Assembly: GCF_001431725.1 (NCBI RefSeq)
Contig: NZ_CP013106.1
Span: 3,286,001 to 3,350,000 of the forward strand
From: Halomonas huangheensis
GTDB lineage: Bacteria > Pseudomonadota > Gammaproteobacteria > Pseudomonadales > Halomonadaceae
Direction: 5' to 3'
Length of the DNA: 64,000 nt
The position numbers were made by a program, and so were the translations under genes. Below, piece by piece: positions 49,301 to 55,248 of the stretch (positions within the stretch are counted from its first letter, which is position 1; the number at the start of each line of letters is the position of its first letter). The notes beneath the pieces were generated by a model, which was not told the origin of the DNA, ran no database searches, and saw nothing but the letters and a program-made list of their open reading frames with translations.

Positions 49301-52300
49301 CCGCTGGCATCAGCGGTAACAGTGCCCAGCGATGTACCGTTCTGGAAGATCTCCACGGTACTGTCGGCTTCGGCCGTGCCCATCAAGGTCGGTAGGGTAT
49401 CGTTAGTGCTGTCCCCAGTTGCCAGGTCGCCCTGTACCGGATCAACGTCGTCAACAGCAGAAATGACCGGTACGGCAGGAGGCGTGGTATCCACAAGATC
49501 CGCGTCGGTGACGATGGTGGTCGGATCACTGATGTTGCCTGCTTCATCCGTAGCCGTGACCGATACCTCGGTTTCATCCGCCAGCGCCGGATCCAGTGCC
49601 ACACTCCAGTTCCCTTCCGGATCAGCGCTAGTGCTGTAATCCGGCGTGCCGTCTCCATCGACGTCGATGTCAACCGTGCTGCCCGCTTCCGCAGTCCCCG
49701 TCAGCAGCGTACCGTCGCTCTCATTAACCACCGGCGCATCAGGGGCCGTGGTATCTGGCGCCGTGGCCGCAGTCGGGTCAGACTCGTTGCCTGCACCGTC
49801 GGTCTGCACCACCTCCAGTGCTTCGCCATTGGTCTGCGCCGGATCCACATCCACCGCGAACTGGCCGTCATCACCCACGGTGCCACTGCCGATCGCCGCA
49901 CCATCAGGATCGGTCACCGTGACGGTTGCACCAGGCTCACCTTCGCCGGTCACAACGGTACCGTCGTCATTAACCGCTACATTAGCGGGCGCATCGGGGG
50001 CCGTGGTGTCAGGTGCAGCGACATTAGTCGGGTCGGACTCATTACCAGCGCCGTCTGTCTGCACCACCTCCAGTGCTTCGCCATTGGTCTGCGCCGGATC
50101 CACATCCACCGCGAACTGACCATCATCACCCGCCGCGCCTTCCCCAATCACATTGCCATCAGGGTCGGTCACCGTGACCGTGGCACCAGGCTCACCTTCG
50201 CCGGTCACAACGGTGCCGTCGTCATTGACCGCTACATTGGTGGGTGCATCGGGGGCGGTGGTATCCGGGGTCGGGGCCGTGGCCGTCGCCGGGTCGGATG
50301 TATTGCCTGCCGCATCAGCCTGCACCACCTCCAGTGCTTCGCCGTTGGTTTGCGGAGGGGCCACGTCCACAGTGAACTGACCATCATCGCCCACGGTGCC
50401 GCTACCGATCACCGTACCATCCGGGTTGGTCACGCTGACCGTGGCACCAGGCTCACCCTCGCCAGTCACGGCGGTGCCATCGTCATTGACCGCGACTTCA
50501 GCTGGAGTCCCCGGCGCAGCCGTGTCAATCGTCAGTTCAAATGTATCACTGGGATCACTGACGTTACCTGCGACATCCGTTGCGGTGGCAGTAAAGCTGT
50601 ATGTGTTATCAGTCAACCCAGCTACCGGTGTGTAATTCCAGTTGCCGCTGGCATCAGCGATTGCAGTGCCTATTGAAGTGCCGTCCTGGAAAATCTCCAC
50701 CGTGCTGCCAGCTTCAGCCGAGCCGGTCAAGGTCGGCTGGGTATCGTTGGTGCTGTCACCACTCTCCAGATTGCCCTGTACCGGATCTACATCGTCAACG
50801 GCAGAAATGATCGGTGCAGTAGGAGGCGTGGTATCCGCAAGATCGGCATCGGTAGTGATGGTTGCAGGACCACTGGTGTTGCCCGCCTCATCGGAGGCCG
50901 TGACCGATACTTCAGTACCATCCGGCAGTGCCGGATCCAGTGCCACACTCCAGCTACCATCCACATCAGCAATCACCGTGTTATCCGGCGTGCCGTCTCC
51001 ATTGACATCAATATCGATCGTGCTGCCGGCTTCTGCGGTACCCGTCAGCAACGCACCATCGCTGTCATTAACCACCGGCGCGTCGGGCGCTGTGGCATCC
51101 AGAGTAGTGGTATCAGTAACCGAAATGGGATCGCCAGCCGAATTTGTCCCTTCCGCCGTGACGGTGATCTCTCCATCGGCCAGGCTGCTCAAGTCCTGCC
51201 CCGCGATGGTAACAACACCATCCGCATCGATATTGATATCTGCCACCGCCACAACGATGTCAGTGGTGCCGTCACTGATGGTGATCGAGTCAAAGACACT
51301 CCCCGAGTCCAATTGACCACTGAGAGTCACGCTGGTTGCTTCCTCTGCATTCAGCAGAGAGTCATCAAAACCAATACTACTGTCACCCGGAGGCGTGGTT
51401 GGGTCGACCTCGATGATGAGATCAACGGTTCCTGCATTCCCGGCAGGATCGGTAGCCGTCACGGTGATGATGACAGCCTCATCGCCCGGCAGGACAGCAC
51501 TTAGGCTATCGTCCGGCTGAGTCCAGGTGCCATCACCGTTGTTGATTGCGGTATATTCCGTACCATTGACCGTGACCGTGATCACCGCTTCAGGATCATC
51601 CACAGTACCGGTCAGGCCATCGACCCCATCGCTGACGCTACCTGAGTCCAGGTCCACAACAGGTGCAGTAGTGTCGATCGCCAGCTCAAAGGCTGTACTG
51701 ATGTCACTGACGTTGCCTGCGCCATCCGTTGCCGTAGCAGTAAAGCTGTAAGAGCCATCCACCAGTTCCGTAGCCGGTGTATAACTCCAGTTGCCGCTGG
51801 CATCAGCGGTAACAGTGCCCAGCGATGTACCGTTCTGGAAGATCTCCACGGTACTGCCAGCTTCGGCAGTCCCCATCAAGGTCGGCAGAGTATCGTTGGT
51901 ACTGTCGCCACTCTCCAGGCTGCCCTGCACCGGGTCGACGTCGTCCAGAGCGGAAATGACCGGTACGGCAGGAGGCGTGGTATCCACAAGATCCGCGTCG
52001 GTGACGATGATGGTCGGATCACTGATGTTGCCTGCTTCATCCGTAGCCGTGACCGATACCTCGGTTTCATCCGCCAGCGCCGGATCCAGTGCCACACTCC
52101 AGTTCCCTTCCGGATCAGCGCTAGTGCTGTAATCCGGCGTGCCGTCTCCATCGATGTCGATGTCAACCGTGCTGCCCGCTTCCGCAGTACCCGTCAGCAG
52201 CGTACCGTCGCTCTCATTAACCACCGGCGCATCAGGGGCCGTGGTATCTGGCGCCGTGGCCGCAGTCGGATCAGACTCGTTGCCTGCACCGTCGGTCTGC

Positions 52301-54039
52301 ACCACCTCCAGTGCTTCGCCATTGGTCTGCGCCGGATCCACGTCCACCGTGAACTGCCCATCTTCAGTAACAGTAGCTTCCCCAATCACATTGCCATCAG
52401 GGTCGGTAACGCTGACCGTCGCTCCCGGCTCACCGGTACCAGTCACGATGGAGCCATCGTCACTCACTGTGACGTCGGAAGGCGCATCAGGTGCCGTGGT
52501 ATCAGGTGCAATGACATTGGTTGGCTCGGACTCGTTGCCCGCAGCGTCAGCCTGTACGACTTCCAGTGATTCGCCATCGGTCTGCGCAGGGTCCACGTCC
52601 ACTGCGAACTGACCATCATCGCCTACCGTGGCTTCCCCAATCACATTGCCATCAGGATCAGTTACGGTAACAGTGGCACCCGGTTCACCACCGCCAGTCA
52701 CGGTGGTGCCATCATCACTCACGGTAACGTTGGAGGGCGCATCAGGAGCAGTAGTATCGGGGTCTCCGGGAGCATCAGTATCGGGGGCTGTGACATTGGT
52801 CGGCTCAGACTCGTTGCCCGCAGCATCGGTCTGTACGACTTCCAGCGATTCGCCATCAGTCTGTGCAGGATCCACGTCCACCGTAAACTGACCATCATCG
52901 TCAACCGTGCCATCACCAACCACATTGCCATCCGGGTCGGTCACGGTGACGGTTGCACCCGGTTCACCACCGCCAGTCACGGTGGTGCCATCATCACTCA
53001 CAGCAACGTCGGTAGGCGCATCAGGTGCCGTAGTATCGGGGGCTGTAACATTGGTCGGCTCAGACTCGTTGCCCGCAGCATCGGTTTGTACGACTTCCAG
53101 CGATTCGCCATCAGTCTGTGCAGGATCCACGTCCACCGCGAACTGACCATCGTCACCAACTGTGCCTTCACCGACTACATTGCCATCCGAGTCGGTCACT
53201 GTAACGGTGGCACCCGGCTCACCACCTCCAGTCACGGTGGTGCCATCATCACTCACGGTAACGTCGGTAGGTGCATCAGGAGCCGTGGTATCGGGTGCTG
53301 TGACGTTGGTTGGTTCGGACTCGTTGCCCGCCTCGTCTGTCACCACCACTTCCAGTGATTCGCCATCGGTCTGCGGAGGATCCACGTCCACCGTGAACTG
53401 ACCATCGTCACCAACTGTGCCTTCACCAACCACGTTGCCATCTGGGTCAGTCACGGTGACGACCGTGCCAGGCTCGCCTCGTCCAGTCACAGTAGTACCG
53501 TCATCACTTACATCGACGTCGGTGGGCGCGTCCGGGGCAATCGTGTCTACACCACCAGAACCATTATCATCATCGCTACCACTACCACCGCTACTGCCTG
53601 CAGACGCCACTCCAGCAATAAGGCCAGCCGCCCCCACACCACCGAGAATTGCCCAACCCGCGCTTTTATCAGACTCCGACTCGGCACCCGTCACCATGCC
53701 GAAATCAGCCATCTCACCCTGTGGGATATACTCTGCCGCAACAATGCCACCATCCGCCGCCGGCTGCAGTTGCGCCCAGACTATCTCGCCATTCTCATCC
53801 ACCAGATAGAGTTCGCTGGTGCCAGCGCCACTATCTGCATAGAAATCAATGATTTTGATCGACCGGCCATCTACGGTCTCGATAACAAGGTCACTTCCAT
53901 CCCTGGATAACTGCTGAATATCCTCAGGAGCCATGTCCAACAAGATTTTCGAGGGTTCCTGAACCGCCACGTCTCCGACCAAAGTCCAAGAAGCGGCTTC
54001 ACTAAACTCAGTATTCAGCTGCGTAACTTTGACATCCAT
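34327..54039 (-). CDS. Giant BapA/LapA-type repetitive adhesin secreted by the type I system
   Basis: 6570 residues, no signal peptide, no cysteine noticed. Residues 1-150 are a BapA-type prefix domain (FSEAASWTLVGDVAVQE, LLDMAPEDIQQLSRDGSDL, VWAQLQPAADGG) ending in a hydrophobic Gly-rich stretch (AILGGVGAAGLIAGVASA) and a Ser/Gly/Asp linker. Then come 15 Ig-like units of about 85 residues in blocks of 5, 3 and 7, separated by larger Ig-like modules; 17.5 units of 196 residues (about 2590-6030); further Ig-like modules; and an RTX segment near 6410-6455 (GYAGNDTLIGGGGNDILRGG) before the C-terminal secretion region. Such proteins are exported C-terminus first and drive cell-surface and cell-cell adhesion. 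The ATG at 54039 has AAGGGG 9 nt upstream. It heads the secretion operon. Acidic composition fits a halophile. Confidence 0.93.
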   Translation of the reverse strand: MDVKVTQLNTEFSEAASWTLVGDVAVQEPSKILLDMAPEDIQQLSRDGSDLVIETVDGRSIKIIDFYADSGAGTSELYLVDENGEIVWAQLQPAADGGIVAAEYIPQGEMADFGMVTGAESESDKSAGWAILGGVGAAGLIAGVASAGSSGGSGSDDDNGSGGVDTIAPDAPTDVDVSDDGTTVTGRGEPGTVVTVTDPDGNVVGEGTVGDDGQFTVDVDPPQTDGESLEVVVTDEAGNESEPTNVTAPDTTAPDAPTDVTVSDDGTTVTGGGEPGATVTVTDSDGNVVGEGTVGDDGQFAVDVDPAQTDGESLEVVQTDAAGNESEPTNVTAPDTTAPDAPTDVAVSDDGTTVTGGGEPGATVTVTDPDGNVVGDGTVDDDGQFTVDVDPAQTDGESLEVVQTDAAGNESEPTNVTAPDTDAPGDPDTTAPDAPSNVTVSDDGTTVTGGGEPGATVTVTDPDGNVIGEATVGDDGQFAVDVDPAQTDGESLEVVQADAAGNESEPTNVIAPDTTAPDAPSDVTVSDDGSIVTGTGEPGATVSVTDPDGNVIGEATVTEDGQFTVDVDPAQTNGEALEVVQTDGAGNESDPTAATAPDTTAPDAPVVNESDGTLLTGTAEAGSTVDIDIDGDGTPDYSTSADPEGNWSVALDPALADETEVSVTATDEAGNISDPTIIVTDADLVDTTPPAVPVISALDDVDPVQGSLESGDSTNDTLPTLMGTAEAGSTVEIFQNGTSLGTVTADASGNWSYTPATELVDGSYSFTATATDGAGNVSDISTAFELAIDTTAPVVDLDSGSVSDGVDGLTGTVDDPEAVITVTVNGTEYTAINNGDGTWTQPDDSLSAVLPGDEAVIITVTATDPAGNAGTVDLIIEVDPTTPPGDSSIGFDDSLLNAEEATSVTLSGQLDSGSVFDSITISDGTTDIVVAVADINIDADGVVTIAGQDLSSLADGEITVTAEGTNSAGDPISVTDTTTLDATAPDAPVVNDSDGALLTGTAEAGSTIDIDVNGDGTPDNTVIADVDGSWSVALDPALPDGTEVSVTASDEAGNTSGPATITTDADLADTTPPTAPIISAVDDVDPVQGNLESGDSTNDTQPTLTGSAEAGSTVEIFQDGTSIGTAIADASGNWNYTPVAGLTDNTYSFTATATDVAGNVSDPSDTFELTIDTAAPGTPAEVAVNDDGTAVTGEGEPGATVSVTNPDGTVIGSGTVGDDGQFTVDVAPPQTNGEALEVVQADAAGNTSDPATATAPTPDTTAPDAPTNVAVNDDGTVVTGEGEPGATVTVTDPDGNVIGEGAAGDDGQFAVDVDPAQTNGEALEVVQTDGAGNESDPTNVAAPDTTAPDAPANVAVNDDGTVVTGEGEPGATVTVTDPDGAAIGSGTVGDDGQFAVDVDPAQTNGEALEVVQTDGAGNESDPTAATAPDTTAPDAPVVNESDGTLLTGTAEAGSTVDIDVDGDGTPDYSTSADPEGNWSVALDPALADETEVSVTATDEAGNISDPTTIVTDADLVDTTPPAVPVISAVDDVDPVQGDLATGDSTNDTLPTLMGTAEADSTVEIFQNGTSLGTVTADASGNWSYTPATELADGDYSFTATATDDAGNVSDTSAAFELTIDTAAPSTPTEVAVNDDGTVVTGEGEPGATVTVTDSDGAVIGSGTVGDDGQFAVDVDPSQTNGEALEVVQADAAGNISDPATATAPDTTAPDAPANVAVNDDGTVVTGEGEPGATVTVTDADGNVIGEGTAGDDGQFAVDVDPAQTNGEALEVVQADPAGNESDPTNVTAPDTTAPDAPANVAVNDDGTVVTGEGEPGATVTVTDADGNVIGEGTAGDDGQFAVDVDPAQTNGEALEVVQADPAGNESDPTNVTAPDTTAPDAPANVAVNDDGTVVTGEGEPGATVTVTDADGNVVGEGTAGDDGQFAVDVDPAQTNGEALEVVQADPAGNESDPTNVTAPDTTAPDAPANVAVNDDGTVVTGEGEPGATVTVTDPDGAAIGSGTVGDDGQFAVDVDPAQTNGEALEVVQTDGAGNESDPTNVAAPDTTAPDAPANVAVNDDGTVVTGEGEPGATVTVTDPDGAAIGSGTVGDDGQFAVDVDPAQTNGEALEAVQTDGAGNESDPTNVAAPDTTAPDAPANVAVNDDGTVVTGEGEPGATVTVTDPDGAAIGSGTVGDDGQFAVDVDPAQTNGEALEVVQTDGAGNESDPTAATAPDTTAPDAPVVNESDGTLLTGTAEAGSTVDIDVDGDGTPDYTTSADPEGNWSVALDPALADETEVSVTATDEAGNISDPTTIVTDADLVDTTPPAVPVISAVDDVDPVQGDLASGDSTNDNQPELQGSGEAGSTVEIFQNGVSLGTVIADASGNWSYTPDAALADGDYSFTATATDSAGNVSDTSAAFELNVDTVSPDAPTIALISDTGVDGDGITSEGAVAVSGLESDTTWEYTTDGGTTWAAGSGDSFALPEGVYADGAVQVRQTDAAGNVGDTASLGAVEVDATLPAAPTIALSNDTGVDGDGITSEGVVTVSGLEPDATWEYTTDGGTTWETGAGDSFALPEDVYADGVVQVRQVDVAGNTSDTASLGAITVDTTGPSDGDGSNSIAFDDGGDELLSADEVGSVTLSGQLEAGSSITALAISDGTDTITVDAADISVDADGVVSVVGQDLSSLADGELTVTATVSDAAGNSGTITDTTSLDATAPTVALDPLTTNDTTPALSGTVDDPAATITVTVDGTDYDATNNGDGSWSLADDTLAALSEGDNTITVTATDAAGNETAVDATVSVDTTGPSDGDGSNSIAFDDGGDELLSADEVGSVTLSGQLEAGSSITALAISDGTDTITVDAADISVDADGVVSVVGQDLSSLADGELTVTATVSDAAGNSGTITDTTSLDATAPTVALDPLTTNDTTPALSGTVDDPAATITVTVDGTDYDATNNGDGSWSLADDTLAALPEGDNTITVTATDAAGNETAVDATVSVDTTGPSDGDGSNSIAFDDGGDELLSADEVGSVTLSGQLEAGSSITALVISDGTDTITVDAADITVSDAGVVTVTGQDLSGLADGEITVTAEVTDAAGNSGTLTDTTSLDATAPTVALDPLTTNDTTPALSGTVDDPAATITVTVDGTDYDATNNGDGSWSLADDTLAALSEGDNTITVTATDAAGNETAVDATVSVDTTGPSDGDGSNSIAFDDGGDELLSADEVGSVTLSGQLEAGSSITALAISDGTDTITVDAADISVDADGVVSVVGQDLSSLADGELTVTATVSDAAGNSGTITDTTSLDATAPTVALDPLTTNDTTPALSGTVDDPAATITVTVDGTDYDATNNGDGSWSLADDILAALSEGDNTITVTATDAAGNETAVDATVSVDTSGPSDGDGSNSIAFDDGGDELLSADEVGSVTLSGQLEAGSSITALAISDGTDTITVDAADISVDADGVVSVVGQDLSSLADGELTVTATVSDAAGNSGTITDTTSLDATAPTVALDPLTTNDTTPALSGTVDDAEATITVSVGGTDYDATNNGDGSWSLADDTLAALPEGDTEITVTATDAAGNETVVTEAITVDTTGPSDGDGSNSIAFNDGGDELLSADEVGSVTLSGQLEAGSSITSLIISDGTTEITVAAADITVGGAGAVTVAGQDLSGLADGEITVTAEVTDAAGNSGTITDTTSLDATAPTVALDPLTTNDTTPALSGTVDDPAATITVSVGGTDYDATNNGDGSWSLADDTLAALPEGDTEITVTATDAAGNETVVTEAITVDTTGPSDGDGSNSIAFDDGGDELLSADEVGSVTLSGQLEAGSSITSLIISDGTTEITVAAADITVDGAGAVTVAGQDLSGLADGEITVTAEVTDAAGNSGTLTDTTSLDATAPTVALDPLTTNDTTPALSGTVDDAEATITVTVDGTDYDATNNGDGSWSLADDTLAALPEGDNTITVTATDAAGNETAVDATVSVDTTGPSDGDGSNSIAFDDGGDELLSADEVGSVTLSGQLEAGSSITALVISDGTDTITVDAADISVDADGVVSVIGQDLSSLADGELTVTATVSDAAGNSGTITDTTSLDATAPTVALDPLTTNDTTPALSGTVDDPAATITVTVDGTDYDATNNGDGSWSLADDTLAALPEGDNTITVTATDAAGNETAVDATVSVDTTGPSDGDGSNSIAFDDGGDELLSADEVGSVTLSGQLEAGSSITALVISDGTDTITVDAADISVDADGVVSVVGQDLSSLADGEITVTAEVTDAAGNSGTLTDTTSLDATAPTVALDPLTTNDTTPALSGTVDDAEATITVTVDGTDYDAINNGDGSWSLADDTLAALPEGDNTITVTATDAAGNETAVDATVSVDTTGPSDGDGSNSIAFDDGGDELLSADEVGSVTLSGQLEAGSSITALAISDGTDTITVDAADITVSDTGVVTVAGQDLSGLADGEITVTAEVTDAAGNSGTITDTTSLDATAPTVALDPLTTNDTTPALSGTVDDPAATITVTVDGIDYDATNNGDGSWSLADDTLAALPEGDTEITVTATDAAGNETVVTEAITVDTTGPSDGDGSNSIAFDDGGDELLSADEVGSVTLSGQLEAGSSITALVISDGTDTITVDAADISVDADGVVSVIGQDLSSLADGELTVTATVSDAAGNSGTITDTTSLDATAPTVALDPLTTNDTTPALSGTVDDPAATITVTVDGTDYDATNNGDGSWSLADDTLAALSEGDNTITVTATDAAGNETAVDATVSVDTTGPSDGDGSNSIAFDDGGDELLSADEVGSVTLSGQLEAGSSITALVISDGTDTITVDAADISVDADGVVSVVGQDLSSLADGELTVTATVSDAAGNSGTITDTTSLDATAPTVALDPLTTNDTTPALSGTVDDADATITVTVDGTDYDATNNGDGSWSLADDTLAALSEGDNTITVTATDAAGNETAVDATVSVDTTGPSDGDGSNSIAFDDGGDELLSADEVGSVTLSGQLEAGSSITSLIISDGTTEITVAAADITVDGAGAVTVAGQDLSGLADGEITVTAEVTDAAGNSGTITDTTSLDATAPTVALDPLTTNDTTPALSGTVDDPAATITVTVDGTDYDATNNGDGSWSLADDTLAALPEGDNTITVTATDAAGNETAVDATVSVDTTGPSDGDGSNSIAFDDGGDELLSADEVGSVTLSGQLEAGSSITSLIISDGTTEITVAAADITVDGAGAVTVAGQDLSGLADGEITVTAEVTDAAGNSGTITDTTSLDATAPTVALDPLTTNDTTPALSGTVDDPAATITVTVDGTDYDATNNGDGSWSLADDTLAALPEGDNTITVTATDAAGNETAVDATVSVDTTVPSDGDGSNSIAFDDGGDELLSADEVGSVTLSGQLEAGSSITALVISDGTDTITVDAADISVDADGVVSVIGQDLSSLADGELTVTATVSDAAGNSGTITDTTSLDATAPTVALDPLTTNDTTPALSGTVDDPAATITVTVDGTDYDATNNGDGSWSLADDTLAALPEGDNTITVTATDAAGNETAVDATVSVDTSGPSDGDGLNSIAFDDGGDELLSADEVGSVTLSGQLEAGSSITALAISDGTDTITVDAADISVDADGVVSVVGQDLSSLADGELTVTATVSDAAGNSGTITDTTSLDATAPTVALDPLTTNDTTPALSGTVDDPAATITVTVDGTDYDAINNGDGSWSLADDTLAALPEGDNTITVTATDAAGNETAVDATVSVDTTGPSDGDGSNSIAFDDGGDELLSADEVGSVTLSGQLEAGSSITALVISDGTDTITVDAADISVDADGVVSVIGQDLSSLADGELTVTATVSDAAGNSGTITDTTSLDATAPTVALDPLTTNDTTPALSGTVDDPAATITVTVDGTDYDATNNGDGSWSLADDTLAALPEGDNTITVTATDAAGNETAVDATVSVDTTVPSDGDGSNSIAFDDGGDELLSADEVGSVTLSGQLEAGSSITSLIISDGTTEITVAAADITVDDTGVVTVAGQDLSGLADGEITVTAEVTDAAGNSGTITDTTSLDATGPSAPTIALANDTGVADDDGITSDGTVNVTDLVADGSWEYSTDGGLTWEDGSGDSFALPEGDYADGAVQVRQSNTAGNTSAAASLGAIVVDATGPGQPTLAIAEADDGLIETGEMADGIQTEVTLGADTEVGDTLTLTVEDDTGNSVTTVDYTVTEDDVADGVSSVTIPVWLDNGSYSVTARASDAAGNASAVSGAVSFDVDATAPFVNVSSSGLLGLVGVDALGLLDLSNQAFSAYDPNNNLESVTIEMSTALSITQILGLLGLGEDSLNYSQELANELGLNVEFEEMFMLLGIGNPATLTVTAADGGTIDNLAINEFLATVSMGGGLLGTDLNVLPSFTITGTAADGQTGTDSATELADLSLLNPDSSFITEGTGDADTLQGTDDSDYLYGYAGNDTLIGGGGNDILRGGEGDDTLQVSDDSFVMVDGGDGFDILELDGGIDLDVTQIDGRLENLERIELVDGDAGSNLTLDESTVLELTDDANTLQIAGDSADTLNVSGATATGNTQDIDGANYAEYDLGSTTLLVEDTVNVEVS
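35940..46270 (-). repeat. 588-bp tandem repeat, 17.5 copies, inside the adhesin gene
   Basis: The unit encodes 196 residues: SDGDGSNSIAFDDGGDELLS, an Ig-like half ending in TDAAGNSGTITDTTSLDATA, and a second half beginning VALDPLTTNDTTPALSGTVD. Equivalent points recur every 588 nt (for instance the GSNSIAF codons near 36240, 36828, 37416 and so on to 46244). Two sequence versions of the first half alternate irregularly (SSLADGELTVTATVSDAA and SGLADGEITVTAEVTDAA), as do linker versions, so the array is a mosaic. Confidence 0.95.
47395..49165 (-). repeat. 255-bp Ig-like repeat block, 7 copies
   Basis: Each 85-residue unit has the form TTAPDAPANVAVNDDGTVVT, GEGEPGATVTVTDxDG, GDDGQFAVDVDPAQTNGEAL, EVVQxDxAGNESDPTNV. 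Neighbouring copies are nearly identical at DNA level. Confidence 0.9.
49750..50520 (-). repeat. 255-bp Ig-like repeat block, 3 copies
   Basis: Three units of the same 85-residue family as the block at 47.4-49.2 kb, flanked on both sides by copies of the larger VVNESDG/VVNDSDG Ig-like module. Confidence 0.85.
52250..53550 (-). repeat. 255-bp Ig-like repeat block, 5 copies (N-terminal, more diverged)
   Basis: Five units carrying VSDDG where the other blocks have VNDDG, and PAQTDGESLEV in place of PAQTNGEALEV for most copies. This block follows the linker after the BapA-type prefix and is the most diverged of the three. Confidence 0.85.
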
Positions 54040-54060
54040 CCCTTATGTCCCCTTATTATA

Positions 54061-55248
54061 ACGTCTTTTATCGAAAGCATTGATCCCAAGAATAAAACCG
54101 TCATCTTCCATGCACTTAAGGAATAGCTTATGCACCAGATATAAATAGTTCCAGTAATAATTAAGCCCACACACAATACATTAAAAAAAATACCAAAATT
54201 TCCCAAAAAGTAACTTTCAATTACATTAATGAAAAAATTATAACCACACTTATATTCAGACATCTGCTACGGCGAGAACCACAGTGCAACACACTCCACC
54301 ATACTTATCTGCATCACCACATAGGCTGATGACAGGCCCTGCTCACTCGTCGACAGCACAGCTGACACTTCTTCAACAGCAGAGATACCGCAAACGGAAA
54401 GGCGGCAAAAGGACAAGCGACACTGATTCAAATTACAAAAAATATTTAAAATTAAAACAAAAAATATATTTACACATCAAAAACACTGTCCTGCGAATAA
54501 AGAAACATTGTCTGACAAATCACCCCCAAAAACACAGACCAACATAATCCTTGAAAAAACAAGTTAAACCTCACCATCTACAACAACACCTCACTCGTTC
54601 ATAATTAGAACTACGACTAGCAAAGGTGGATAACGTCTCCCGCACTGAAAACCACTCCACATTCTGACGATGGAAAATATAAATACCACCTCAACGCTCC
54701 TGTCTATTTTTTGCGAAAACCCTCAGCAACCAGTGATTAAAAATCTCAGAAACAAGCAGCAAAGGTGCATCTAATACTCATGAAAACACACTGCTGAAAC
54801 CACCGCTGCACGGGACTTATGCCTCTCAAACCAGGCATCAGATTGCTGCCCATAGGTCAGCATGATTCATAACACTATGCACTGGGTATTCACTAAGCCT
54901 TCTTTTGCGCATGGCCTTCTTGTGTCCAACAGGTTTCGAGCCTGGTTAACACTTTGTTCGGGATCAGTATCAGGCAATACACATGCATCTATTGCAGGGC
55001 ACAGAGCTGCAGAAAATCACTGATTGGTAGGTGATTCACACCCACTGGACGAGTGTGATGAAAATCGATGGCCAAAGCCTATGAGGGACAGCAAACCAGC
55101 CTCATTGGCACGAGTACTGACCGATGGAGCGAAGCTGCCGGAGAAACCGGCTACAGATGTATGCTTCATCTGAAATTCCGGCTTCCTCCGGCAGGTTTTC
55201 CGAAAGGAAGATTCTTGCGAGGTAGGAAATGTATCGGTGGTACAGACT
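54061..55248. other. AT-rich gene-free region upstream of the adhesin operon
   Basis: About 1.2 kb, far richer in A+T than the rest of the window, with runs such as AAAATATTTAAAATTAAAAC near 54440-54460. No open frame looks like a gene. It should carry the adhesin promoter; TATAAT (minus strand, 54055-54060) lies too close to the start codon to be certain. Such DNA is a typical target for H-NS-like (MvaT-type) silencers, which is inference. The right end holds a long inverted repeat. Confidence 0.6.
55135..55194. repeat. 60-bp imperfect inverted repeat
   Basis: CTGCCGGAG (55135-55143) pairs with CTCCGGCAG (55186-55194), CCGG (55147) with CCGG (55178), and CAGATG (55154) with CATCTG (55167) around a 7-nt loop. 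GTTTTCC follows on the plus strand. It lies 55 nt beyond the amidohydrolase stop and could be its terminator or a short mobile repeat. Confidence 0.65.

Noticed and set aside
54055..54060. TATAAT as -10 box of the adhesin promoter
   Set aside because: It lies about 16 nt from the start codon and no convincing -35 box is found at 16-18 nt; the leader would be nearly absent.
54015..54263. 82-codon hydrophobic frame on the minus strand overlapping the adhesin start
   Set aside because: No ribosome binding site, AT-rich composition alone explains its hydrophobic codons, and it overlaps the adhesin start in another frame. Kept only as a remote possibility for a leader peptide.
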